Source: CBDDFN01 sp965227065 (GTDB lineage: Bacteria; Pseudomonadota; Alphaproteobacteria; SPJN01). From it: a stretch of DNA of 64,000 nucleotides. Below are positions 56,660 to 64,000 of the stretch, in pieces. Every line of letters begins with the position of its first letter. The stretch's first letter is position 1. A model generated the notes under the pieces. It did not search any database, was not told the DNA's origin, and saw only the letters and a program-made list of their open reading frames with translations. A program made the translations under genes and the position numbers. The stretch lies in NCBI GenBank assembly GCA_965227065.1, contig CBDDFN010000020.1, forward strand, positions 434,001 to 498,000. Reading direction: 5' to 3'.

Positions 56660-57535
56660 TTAGGGGGAAACCGCTTTTCCCAACCGCCCGGCCAGATCCT
56701 GAATGAACTGCCACGCCACCCGGCCAGAGCGTGCGCCGCGCGTCGTTGCCCATTCGAGTGCTTGATGGTGCACCTCCTCGCGCGGCGCATCGAGCCCATA
56801 GGCCGCGCAATAGCGGTCAATCATGGCGAGATAGTCATCTTGACTGCAAGCATGGAACCCAAGCCACAAGCCGAACCGGTCCGACAGGGAGACCTTTTCT
56901 TCCACTGCTTCAGACGGGTTGATCGCGGTGGAGCGTTCATTTTCCATCATGTCGCGGGGCATCAGATGCCGCCGGTTTGAGGTTGCATATAAGATGACAT
57001 TGCCCGGCCGGCCTTCAATGCCGCCTTCGAGCACTGCTTTGAGCGATTTGTAGCTTGTGTCGTCGGTGTCAAAGCTCAGATCATCGCAAAACAGGATGAA
57101 GCGGGCTTTCGCGCCGCGCAGCCGGTCCATCAGCTGGGGCAGGGCGGCGATGTCCTCGCGATGGATTTCAATCAGCACCAGCGGCACTTTCGCTTTTGGG
57201 GCGATTTCGGCGTGAACGGCTTTGACCAGCGAGCTTTTGCCCATGCCGCGTGCGCCCCATAATAGCGCATTATTGGCACCATATCCGGCGGCAAAGCGTT
57301 CGGTATTGCCGATCAGAATATCGCGCACATGATCAATGCCGGTCAGCATGGGCAGACCGATATGGGCCACGCTTGCCACCGGTTTCAGCGCAAATGGCGG
57401 GGCAAACACATAGGCGCCTGCCTTGGGTTTGAAAGGTTTTGTGTCACGCGGGGCGGGCGACAACCGGTCCAGCGCGTCGGCAATCCGCTCCAAAAGGGCG
57501 TTTTGGTCCTTGATCTTGCTCATAAGGCCGCTCAT
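56660..57535 (-). CDS. DUF815 AAA+-like ATPase
   Basis: 291 residues. Walker A is LLWGARGMGKSSLVKA (about 92-107), Walker B FILFCDDLSFD, sensor-like VILYATSNRRHLMPRDM. It belongs to the DUF815 family of P-loop ATPases, of unknown role, widespread in Proteobacteria. It starts at ATG 57535 or 57523 (MSKIKDQ). It is transcribed away from yajC. Confidence 0.87.
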   Translation of the reverse strand: MSGLMSKIKDQNALLERIADALDRLSPAPRDTKPFKPKAGAYVFAPPFALKPVASVAHIGLPMLTGIDHVRDILIGNTERFAAGYGANNALLWGARGMGKSSLVKAVHAEIAPKAKVPLVLIEIHREDIAALPQLMDRLRGAKARFILFCDDLSFDTDDTSYKSLKAVLEGGIEGRPGNVILYATSNRRHLMPRDMMENERSTAINPSEAVEEKVSLSDRFGLWLGFHACSQDDYLAMIDRYCAAYGLDAPREEVHHQALEWATTRGARSGRVAWQFIQDLAGRLGKAVSP

Positions 57536-57581
57536 ATCACGTCTTTGGGGGTCAGGGCAGCCTTTGTCGGTGCCTCAGCCA

Positions 57582-57609
57582 TTGCATTCCGGTTCGCCGT
57601 GATTATAGT
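57582..57609 (+). promoter_or_regulatory. Promoter of yajC-secD-secF
   Basis: TTGCAT (57582-57587), a 16-base spacer and TATAGT (57604-57609) lie 27 bases before the yajC ATG, with GAGAGGAG between as the ribosome binding site. Confidence 0.5.
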
Positions 57610-57636
57610 CCGGCCAATTCGCGAGAGGAGCTTTTC

Positions 57637-57972
57637 ATGTTTATTTCTCAGGCTTACGCCCAGGCGGCCGGTGCGCCGGCGGGTGGCGGTCCCGACTTTT
57701 CATTCCTGATCATGATCGTGCTGATGTTTGCGGTGATGTATTTCCTCATCATCCGCCCGCAGAGCAAGCGCCAGAAGGCCCATCAGGCCATGATCGGCGC
57801 CGTGCGCCGCGGCGACACGGTCGTCACCTCCGGCGGCATTGTCGGCAAGGTGGCCAAAGTGATCGATGACGCCGAAGTCGATGTCGATATTGCCGATGGC
57901 GTGCGTGTGCGCGTGATCAAGGCAACCATCGCCGACGTCCGCTCGAAGACCGAACCGGCAAACGACGACTAG
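57637..57972 (+). CDS. yajC: Preprotein translocase subunit YajC
   Basis: 111 residues with one helix (FSFLIMIVLMFAVMYFLIIRPQSKRQKAH) and a small cytoplasmic domain (RRGDTVVTSGGIVGKVAKV). It joins SecDF in the holo-translocon. It starts the yajC-secD-secF operon after GAGAGGAG. Confidence 0.93.
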   Translation: MFISQAYAQAAGAPAGGGPDFSFLIMIVLMFAVMYFLIIRPQSKRQKAHQAMIGAVRRGDTVVTSGGIVGKVAKVIDDAEVDVDIADGVRVRVIKATIADVRSKTEPANDD

Positions 57973-57983
57973 GCCTGATCTGA

Positions 57984-59609
57984 ATGCTCAACTTCGCCCC
58001 GTGGAAAACCGCTCTCATCCTGCTCGTCTCTTTGGGCGGGTTGTGGCTTGCCTCACCCAATCTGTTCCCCGCCGGGTCCATTCCCGGTGTGTTGCCGTCC
58101 CAGCAAATCAGCCTGGGGCTTGATCTGCGTGGCGGGGCGCATCTTCTGGTCGAAGTTGATATTGACGCCATCGTGCAAGAGCGGCTTGAAACGCTGGAAG
58201 ACGATGTCCGCAATTCCCTGCGCAGTTCCGACAATGGCACTCGTATCGGTTATCGCGGCCTTGGGGTGCGCGACGATCATGTTTCGGTCCGCATCCGCGA
58301 CGCGGGCCAGATGGACGAGGCCTTCAAGCGGCTGTCTGACTTGAGCCAGCCGGTCAATGCCGGATTGCTCGGCGGGGGTGGGGGCGCCAGCCTTGATGTG
58401 ACCCGCGTGGGCACCGATGCCATTGAGCTTCGGCTGACCGATCAGGCGATTGATGCCGCCAAGCGCTCGGCCGTGTCGCAATCGCTTGAAATAGTCCGGG
58501 TGCGGATTGACGAGATGGGGACGCGCGAAGCGTCCATCCAGCGTCAGGGTGAAGACCGTATTCTCATTCAGGTGCCGGGTCTTGATGATCCCGCTGCGCT
58601 CAAACGCATTCTGGGCACAACAGCGAAAATGACTTTCCATCTGGTGGATCATTCGGTCACCCAGTCGGACCTGTTGGCAGGCCGCACACCGCCGGGCACC
58701 GATATACTGGAGTATCGTCAGGCGCCCGGCGATGAGACCCCGCCGCAGCTTGATGCGATCAAGCGCCGTGTGATGGTATCGGGTGAAGATCTGGTTGATG
58801 CTCAGCCCGGTTTTGATGGCCGGACCAATGAACCGGTGGTCAATTTCCGCTTCAATTTCTCCGGCGCGAAAAAGTTCGCCAAAGTGACGACCGACCATGT
58901 CGGAAAACGCTTCGCCATCGTACTGGACGGCAAGGTGATCACCGCGCCGACAATCCGGGAGCCGATCACTGGCGGGTCAGGCCAGATTTCGGGAAGCTTC
59001 ACGGTTGAAAGCGCCAATGAAACGGCCATCCTGCTGCGCGCGGGGGCACTGCCTGCGCCGCTGACCATCATTGAGGAGCGCACGGTCGGCCCCGAGCTTG
59101 GGGCCGATTCGATTGAGGCGGGCCGGATTGCCAGTCTCATCGCCTTTGGCGGTGTGATCGTCTTCATGGTGCTGATGTATGGTCTGTTCGGGGCGTTCGC
59201 CAATGTGGCGCTGATCGTCAATCTGGGCCTGATCCTGGGGTTGTTGTCGGCCTTGCAGGCCACGCTGACCCTGCCGGGCATTGCCGGGATTGTGCTGACC
59301 ATCGGTATGGCGGTGGACGCGAATGTGCTGATCTTTGAGCGCATCCGCGAAGAACTGCGGGCAGGTAAAACCGCACTCAATGCCGTCGATACCGGCTATC
59401 AACGCGCACTCGGCACGATTTTGGACGCCAATATCACCACCTTCATCGCCGCTGCGATCCTTTATTCCATGGGCTCTGGCCCGGTGAAGGGCTTCGCCGT
59501 GACACTCGCCATCGGCATTGTCACCTCGGTCTTCACTGCCTTTGTCCTCACCCGGCTGTTTGTCGCGCTTTGGATTAAAGCGCGCCGGCCCAAAGCCCTT
59601 TCCATATAG
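57984..59609 (+). CDS. secD: Protein translocase subunit SecD
   Basis: 541 residues. N-terminal helix, then LGLDLRGGAHLLVEVD, the large periplasmic P1 domain, and six C-terminal helices with GMAVDANVLIFERIREELR, the conserved proton-relay region. With SecF it pulls proteins out of the Sec channel using the proton gradient. It starts 11 bases after yajC. Confidence 0.95.
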   Translation: MLNFAPWKTALILLVSLGGLWLASPNLFPAGSIPGVLPSQQISLGLDLRGGAHLLVEVDIDAIVQERLETLEDDVRNSLRSSDNGTRIGYRGLGVRDDHVSVRIRDAGQMDEAFKRLSDLSQPVNAGLLGGGGGASLDVTRVGTDAIELRLTDQAIDAAKRSAVSQSLEIVRVRIDEMGTREASIQRQGEDRILIQVPGLDDPAALKRILGTTAKMTFHLVDHSVTQSDLLAGRTPPGTDILEYRQAPGDETPPQLDAIKRRVMVSGEDLVDAQPGFDGRTNEPVVNFRFNFSGAKKFAKVTTDHVGKRFAIVLDGKVITAPTIREPITGGSGQISGSFTVESANETAILLRAGALPAPLTIIEERTVGPELGADSIEAGRIASLIAFGGVIVFMVLMYGLFGAFANVALIVNLGLILGLLSALQATLTLPGIAGIVLTIGMAVDANVLIFERIREELRAGKTALNAVDTGYQRALGTILDANITTFIAAAILYSMGSGPVKGFAVTLAIGIVTSVFTAFVLTRLFVALWIKARRPKALSI

Positions 59610-59619
59610 GAGACGACCC

Positions 59620-60549
59620 ATGCCCCTTCGTCTCGTCCCGCAAGACACCCATATCCGCTTCATCAAGCTGCGCATGATCGCCTTTGTGGTGTCGGGCCTG
59701 CTGGCCATTGCCTCGCTTGGCCTGTTCTTCACCAAGGGCCTCAATTACGGCATCGACTTTCAGGGCGGCACGATGATCGAGGTGGCGACACCCGGTCCAG
59801 CCGATTTGAATGAAATGCGCCCGCTTCTGTCAGGGCTTGGCCTGGGCGATGTGCAGATCCAGACCTTCGGCGCGCCCAATGATGTGCTGATCCGTGTGCA
59901 GGAACAAGCAGGTGGCGATGAAGCCCAGCAAGAGGTGGTCGCCACGGTGAAGGCGGCTTTGTCGGAAGCCATTCCGGGCATTTCCTACCGCCGGGTTGAG
60001 GTGGTGGGTCCGAAAGTGTCCGGCGAGCTGATCCAGGCGGGCATCATGGCGGTCCTCGCGGCGGTGTTTGCCGTGCTGGTCTATATCTGGTTCCGCTTTG
60101 AATGGCAGTTCTCGGCGGGGGCGGTGGCCGCGCTGGTGCACGATGTGATTTTGACCATCGGGGTGTTTTCGCTGCTGTCGCTTGAGTTCAACCTGTCGAT
60201 CATTGCCGCGATCCTGACCATTGTGGGCTATTCGCTCAACGATACGGTTGTTGTGTTTGACCGGGTGCGGGAGAATTTGCGGAAATTTAAGAAGAAGCCT
60301 TTGGAAGAGCTTCTCGATGTTTCGATCAATGAAACCCTGTCGCGGACGGTGATGACGTCAATGACGACTCTGCTGGCCCTTGGCGCACTGTATGTTTTCG
60401 GCGGGGAGGTCATTCGCGGCTTCACCTTTGCGATGATCTGGGGCGTTGTGGTCGGGACCTATTCGTCGATCTTTATCGGCTCGCCCATCCTGCTGCTGAC
60501 CGGCGTCAAGCGCGACTGGAGCGGGGAGGCTGCCCAGGCCAGGCCCTAG
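59620..60549 (+). CDS. secF: Protein translocase subunit SecF
   Basis: 309 residues from ATG 59620 after GGAGACG. GLNYGIDFQGGTMIEV is the first periplasmic motif, and VGYSLNDTVVVFDRVRENLRK and GVVVGTYSSIFIGSPILL are conserved membrane motifs. It forms the SecDF complex with the upstream product. Its stop touches the next gene's start. Confidence 0.95.
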   Translation: MPLRLVPQDTHIRFIKLRMIAFVVSGLLAIASLGLFFTKGLNYGIDFQGGTMIEVATPGPADLNEMRPLLSGLGLGDVQIQTFGAPNDVLIRVQEQAGGDEAQQEVVATVKAALSEAIPGISYRRVEVVGPKVSGELIQAGIMAVLAAVFAVLVYIWFRFEWQFSAGAVAALVHDVILTIGVFSLLSLEFNLSIIAAILTIVGYSLNDTVVVFDRVRENLRKFKKKPLEELLDVSINETLSRTVMTSMTTLLALGALYVFGGEVIRGFTFAMIWGVVVGTYSSIFIGSPILLLTGVKRDWSGEAAQARP

Positions 60550-60939
60550 ATGGAATTCTCGCCGATCCATTTCAGCGACAAGGTCCACCTCACCGGCTAT
60601 GGCCCCGGCGGGTTCCAGCTCAGCGGGGAGGAGCGTGTCAAAGGGAGCCTGATGCTGTTGCCCCAAGGGCTTGAGCGCTGGGCTGCCACAGCAGCCGGAG
60701 AAATGAGCCTTGAAGACGCGCAAGCGGTTCTGGAGCAGCGATCGGGTTTCGACATTTTGTTGATTGGAACCGGGGATGCCATTGCGCCCCTGCCCAAGCC
60801 GGTGAGGCAGCTTTTTGAGGAACAGGAGCTCTATTACGACCTGATGGACACGGGCGCTGCGTGCCGGACCTTCAATGTGCTTCTGGCCGAAGAGCGCCGG
60901 GTGGCGGTCTTGCTGATCGCCTTGCCGGAGGCGGCATGA
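60550..60939 (+). CDS. Mth938-like domain protein (NDUFAF3 homologue)
   Basis: 129 residues of the Mth938/DUF498 family, whose mitochondrial member NDUFAF3 helps to assemble complex I. PIHFSDKVHLTGYGPGGFQLSGEER, FDILLIGTGDAIAPLP and DTGAACRTFNVLLAEERRVAVLLIALP are the family core. It immediately follows secF and overlaps the NDUFAF6-like gene by ATGA. Confidence 0.85.
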   Translation: MEFSPIHFSDKVHLTGYGPGGFQLSGEERVKGSLMLLPQGLERWAATAAGEMSLEDAQAVLEQRSGFDILLIGTGDAIAPLPKPVRQLFEEQELYYDLMDTGAACRTFNVLLAEERRVAVLLIALPEAA

Positions 60940-61694
60940 GTGCGGGCTTCGGCCCGCTGGCCGATGAGCTGCACGCGCGTGATCCCGACCGTTTTCTGAC
61001 CGTTCTGTTCGCCCCGCCCGAGCAGCGTGATGGTTTGGTGGCGCTTTATCACTTCAACACCGAAATTGCAGGGGCGCGTCACCGGGTGTCCGAGCCGATG
61101 ATCGGCGAGATCCGCCTGCAATGGTGGCGCGAGGCGCTGGATGAAATTTATAGCGGCGGGCCGGTGCGCGCCCATCCCACGGTGGAGGCATTGGCGGCGG
61201 CCATCAAAACCCACACCTTGCCGCGCGCGCCTTTTGAGGCGCTGATCGATGCGCGCGCGCTTGATCTTTATGACGAGCCCATTGAGGACATTGATCAATA
61301 TCTTCGGGACACGTCGTCAACGCTGATGCAGCTTGCTTCGCTGGTGTGCGGCGGCGATGGGGCGGTTGAGCCGCTGGGGCTGCTGACCGGCACGCTCAAT
61401 CTTTATACCGCCGCGCCCTTGCTGCGCGCGCACGGACCTTATCCCTTTGCCGAACTGACAGCGGATTTCGAGACGCTCAACGCCGCGGTGCGCCGGGAAC
61501 TTGAAAGCGCTTTGAATGAGAGTGCCGGGACACGGCTTCCCAAAGCGGGCCGGGCTGCCTTTTTGCCCGCCGTGCTGGCGCGTGCCAAGGCACGTCATCT
61601 CCTCAAGGGAGAACCGGCTGCGCCGCAACCGCCATTGCCCAATTTCAGGCAGCAACTGGCATTGATGCGCGCCAAATTGGCCGGCCGGGTCTGA
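60936..61694 (+). CDS. Squalene/phytoene-synthase-fold protein (NDUFAF6-like)
   Basis: 252 residues from the ATG at 60936. YHFNTEIAGARHRVSEPMIGEIRLQWWREAL matches the NDUFAF6 block and not true squalene or phytoene synthases, which have a DDxxD there; the second acidic motif is also absent. It is thus probably not a prenyl synthase. NDUFAF6 is a mitochondrial complex I assembly factor. It overlaps the Mth938 gene and converges on trmFO. Confidence 0.83.
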   Translation: MSAGFGPLADELHARDPDRFLTVLFAPPEQRDGLVALYHFNTEIAGARHRVSEPMIGEIRLQWWREALDEIYSGGPVRAHPTVEALAAAIKTHTLPRAPFEALIDARALDLYDEPIEDIDQYLRDTSSTLMQLASLVCGGDGAVEPLGLLTGTLNLYTAAPLLRAHGPYPFAELTADFETLNAAVRRELESALNESAGTRLPKAGRAAFLPAVLARAKARHLLKGEPAAPQPPLPNFRQQLALMRAKLAGRV

Positions 61695-63080
61695 TTATTC
61701 TGCCGCGAGCGGGGTTGCCCCCAACCATTGATCAAACGCGTCGCGTGCCGCGCGGGCCATGATGCGCTTTCGTTCAAAGCCGCGCGCCTTGCCTTTGAGC
61801 CTGTTGCCGTCGCTGTCAAAGCGCGGCGCATCAATCGGCGGGAACAGGCCGAAATTGACATTCATGGGCTGGAATGTGTCGGCATTGGCCGCCCCGGTGA
61901 TGTGACCCAGAAGCGAGCCATGGGCGCTTTGTGCCGGGGGTGGCGCAAGCGGTGTGCCGAGCCGGTCGGCAGCGGCCAACCGTCCGGCCAGTCCGCCCAT
62001 GGCCGCACTTTCCACATAGCCTTCAACGCCGGTGATTTGTCCGGCAAAGCGCAGTCGCGGTTCGGCTTTCAGTCGCATTTGAGTGTCGAGCAGCTTGGGC
62101 GAATTGATGAACGTGTTGCGATGGATGCCGCCCAGCCGGGCAAACTCACAATTCTCCAGCCCCGGAATGGTGCGGAAGATACGGGTCTGCTCGCCATGTT
62201 TGAGCTTGGTTTGGAAGCCGACCAGATTATAAAGCGTGCCGCTTTGATTGTCCTGGCGCAGCTGAACAACCGCATGAGGCCAGCGGCCCGTGCGCGGGTC
62301 GGTCAGCCCGACGGGCTTCATCGGGCCAAAGCGCAGCGTCTCTCGTCCCCGTTCGGCCATCACTTCGATCGGCAGGCAGCCTTCAAAATAAGGCGTGTCC
62401 TTTTCCCAGTCCTTGAACTCGGTTTTGCCGCCCTCAAGAATGGCATCAATGAAGGCTTCATATTGCGCTTCATCCATCGGGCAATTGAGGTAATCCTTGC
62501 CGGTACCGCCGGGGCCGGGCTTGTCATAGCGCGACTGCGCCCAGACCACATCCATATCGATGGAATGGGTATGCACAATCGGCGCGATGGCATCAAAAAA
62601 GGCGAGCGCGTCTTCCCCCGTCAGGCCCAGAATGGCCTGGGCGAGCTTTTCAGACGTGAGCGGGCCGGTGGCGATGATCACGCTCGACCATTCCGCCGGG
62701 GGCAGGCCGGCAATTTCGCCGCGCTCCACAGTGATGAGGGGCTCTGCCGCGATTTTTTCTTCAACAAAGGCCGACAGGCCTTCACGGTCTACCGCAAGCG
62801 CGGAGCCTGCGGGAACCTGATTGGCGTCGGCCGCCTGCATGATGAGAGAGCCCGCCGCCCGCATCTCGGCATGGAGCACGCCGACCGCATTGGTCTCGGC
62901 ATCGTCGGATCGCAGCGAATTGGAACAGACCAGTTCGGCAAGGCCGCCGGTCTTGTGAGCAAAGGTTTCGACATGGGGGCGCATCTCGTGGATGACACAT
63001 GGTACGCCCGCGCGCGCGCAGGCCCAGGCGGCATCGCTGCCCGCCAGCCCGCCGCCAATAATATGGATCGGTTCAGTCAT
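61695..63080 (-). CDS. trmFO: Folate-dependent tRNA (uracil-5-)-methyltransferase TrmFO
   Basis: 461 residues. [21 protein letters not shown] is the FAD-binding motif; [48 protein letters not shown] and [31 protein letters not shown] block are TrmFO signatures. It makes 5-methyluridine at position 54 of tRNA using methylene-tetrahydrofolate. Its end meets the NDUFAF6-like gene. Confidence 0.93.
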   Translation of the reverse strand: MTEPIHIIGGGLAGSDAAWACARAGVPCVIHEMRPHVETFAHKTGGLAELVCSNSLRSDDAETNAVGVLHAEMRAAGSLIMQAADANQVPAGSALAVDREGLSAFVEEKIAAEPLITVERGEIAGLPPAEWSSVIIATGPLTSEKLAQAILGLTGEDALAFFDAIAPIVHTHSIDMDVVWAQSRYDKPGPGGTGKDYLNCPMDEAQYEAFIDAILEGGKTEFKDWEKDTPYFEGCLPIEVMAERGRETLRFGPMKPVGLTDPRTGRWPHAVVQLRQDNQSGTLYNLVGFQTKLKHGEQTRIFRTIPGLENCEFARLGGIHRNTFINSPKLLDTQMRLKAEPRLRFAGQITGVEGYVESAAMGGLAGRLAAADRLGTPLAPPPAQSAHGSLLGHITGAANADTFQPMNVNFGLFPPIDAPRFDSDGNRLKGKARGFERKRIMARAARDAFDQWLGATPLAAE

Positions 63081-63116
63081 GACCCCGCTTTAGCGCCGTG
63101 CCGGGCGGCCTGCAAG

Positions 63117-64000
63117 TCACATCCAGTGCTTCGGCCTGCGACCAATCCACGGCATCTCGTCTTCAAGCTGAGCGGCCAGGCGGAACAAGGTGGCCTCATC
63201 GCCATACCGCGCGGTGACCATCACCCCGATGGGCAGGCCCGTCGAAGACTGACCCAGTGGCAAGGACATGGAGGGTTGGCCGGTAATATTGAAAGGCGGC
63301 GTGAAGGGATACAGACCGCCCTGGCGTTTGTTGACGATTTTGGGCTCAAGCCCGACGGGATCGACAAAGCCGATTTCGGCGGGCGGCGCGGTCATCACCG
63401 GGGTAATATAGGCGTCATAGCGGCCCAGCTGGCGCAGAATATCGGAGGAGAAATTGAACAGGCTGCGGGTGGCTTCCCCCACCATTTCGCCGGTGATCAT
63501 TTTGGACGCTTCGAGGATCGACCAGGTCAGCGGTTCAAGCTCATCCTCTTTCGGCTCGCGTCCCAGCGTCTTGATGCGGTGCTGCATCTCGGCGGAAAAA
63601 TGGGCGGCTGACTTGATAGCCTGGGCGCCGTAAAAGGTCCGCCAGTCGATTTCGAGATCCTTGTCTTCGACATAGTGGCCCATGGCTTCCAGCACGCGGG
63701 CGACCTGATCAATCGTCATTTGCACATCGGGATCAACTGGCTTGCCATTGGGTGTGGCGGTTGAAAAGGCAATGCGCAACCGGCCCGGCGCGACGTTCAG
63801 TTCCTTCAGGAAAGGCCGGTCCTTGGGCGGGGAAGGGGCGGGCAATAACGGTTCACGATAGTCGGTGGCATCAAGCAGGGCGGCACTGTCGCGCACGGTG
63901 CGCGAGACCACATGCTGGCACACAAAGCCGTGGCTCGCCTCACGATAATTGGGCGCCATCGGCGTCCGGTCGCGGGTGGGTTTCAATCCAAACAGCCCGC
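63117..64000 (-). CDS. Amidase, N-terminus beyond window
   Basis: The frame runs from the stop at 63117 to the right edge and is open there (GLFGLKPTRDRTP), so about the first 200 residues, including the Ser-Ser-Lys triad region, are outside. The visible part has the amidase-signature C-terminal features: VSRTVRDSAALLDA, FNITGQPSMSLPLGQSSTGLPIGVMVTARYGDEATLFRLA. It hydrolyses an amide bond; the substrate is unknown. The TTG at 63986 is inside the gene. Confidence 0.85.
   Translation of the reverse strand, partial: GLFGLKPTRDRTPMAPNYREASHGFVCQHVVSRTVRDSAALLDATDYREPLLPAPSPPKDRPFLKELNVAPGRLRIAFSTATPNGKPVDPDVQMTIDQVARVLEAMGHYVEDKDLEIDWRTFYGAQAIKSAAHFSAEMQHRIKTLGREPKEDELEPLTWSILEASKMITGEMVGEATRSLFNFSSDILRQLGRYDAYITPVMTAPPAEIGFVDPVGLEPKIVNKRQGGLYPFTPPFNITGQPSMSLPLGQSSTGLPIGVMVTARYGDEATLFRLAAQLEDEMPWIGRRPKHWM

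Noticed and set aside
60936..61694. Phytoene or squalene synthase
   Set aside because: Both acidic metal-binding motifs are absent and the NDUFAF6 block is present; no carotenoid or hopanoid genes are nearby.
61728..63611. A 627-residue open frame opposite trmFO and the amidase gene
   Set aside because: It is an antisense shadow of two well-supported genes in GC-rich DNA, low in hydrophobic core patterns and without a ribosome binding site.

Overview
The window is a gene-dense chromosomal segment of an alphaproteobacterium. The gene order tolC-popZ-valS, a scpA-scpB-tatA-tatB-tatC-serS-surE-pcm-nlpD block followed by yajC-secD-secF, the Mth938 and NDUFAF6-like genes beside trmFO, the general L-amino acid transporter aapJQMP, and GC-rich codon use all point there. 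The popZ neighbourhood resembles Caulobacter and its relatives (Caulobacterales, Maricaulales, Parvularculales), but I cannot place it more finely by eye. There is no phage, plasmid or CRISPR content.

Layout. 1-411 (-): a lipoprotein cut by the left edge. 589-4588 (+): a four-gene cassette (DPPR synthase, flippase-like protein, DprE1 and DprE2 homologues) for decaprenyl-phospho-arabinose, followed by a cyclopropane-fatty-acid synthase and an unknown exported protein. 6548-9489 (-): metC, an acyl-CoA carboxyltransferase and a stand-alone biotin carrier. 9616-13594 (+): aapJQMP, then a GIY-YIG gene and palindromic repeats. 14107-15967 (-): cysK and sseA. 16046-18515: a VOC protein, an exported DUF6134-like protein and a class III CoA-transferase. 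18753-28109 (+): a five-gene cluster with circularly permuted ATP-grasp, alpha-E and transglutaminase proteins, the first two domains present both separately and fused. 28110-29330 (-): a membrane-anchored serine hydrolase.

29565-33268 (+) is the most unusual part: a compact four-gene operon with visibly lower GC, ending next to the 3' end of tRNA-Asn. It encodes a tiny membrane protein, a sodium/solute symporter, a two-helix membrane anchor carrying a periplasmic-binding-protein-like domain predicted to face the cytoplasm, and a nucleotide N-hydrolase/deoxyribosyltransferase-like enzyme. I do not recognise it as a described system.

33324-42374: tRNA-Asn, a small membrane protein, a quinone-oxidoreductase-like gene, tRNA-Cys, a degenerate protein-isoaspartate-methyltransferase relative, tolC, popZ, valS (interrupted by two +1 frameshifts as given here) and ilvD. 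42407-43509: a DUF1214/DUF1254 pair. 43645-44759 (-): xthA and erpA. 44844-60549 (+): dgt, argS, a SPOR protein, scpAB, an iron-type ABC ATPase behind a palindromic operator, tatABC, serS, surE, pcm, nlpD and, after a minus-strand ATPase gene, yajC, secD and secF. 60550-61694: homologues of two mitochondrial complex I assembly factors. 61695-64000 (-): trmFO and an amidase cut by the right edge.

Most operons use 4-bp ATGA or GTGA stop/start overlaps. Starts were chosen from ribosome binding sites, overlaps and family N-termini, and often differ from the longest possible reading frame.
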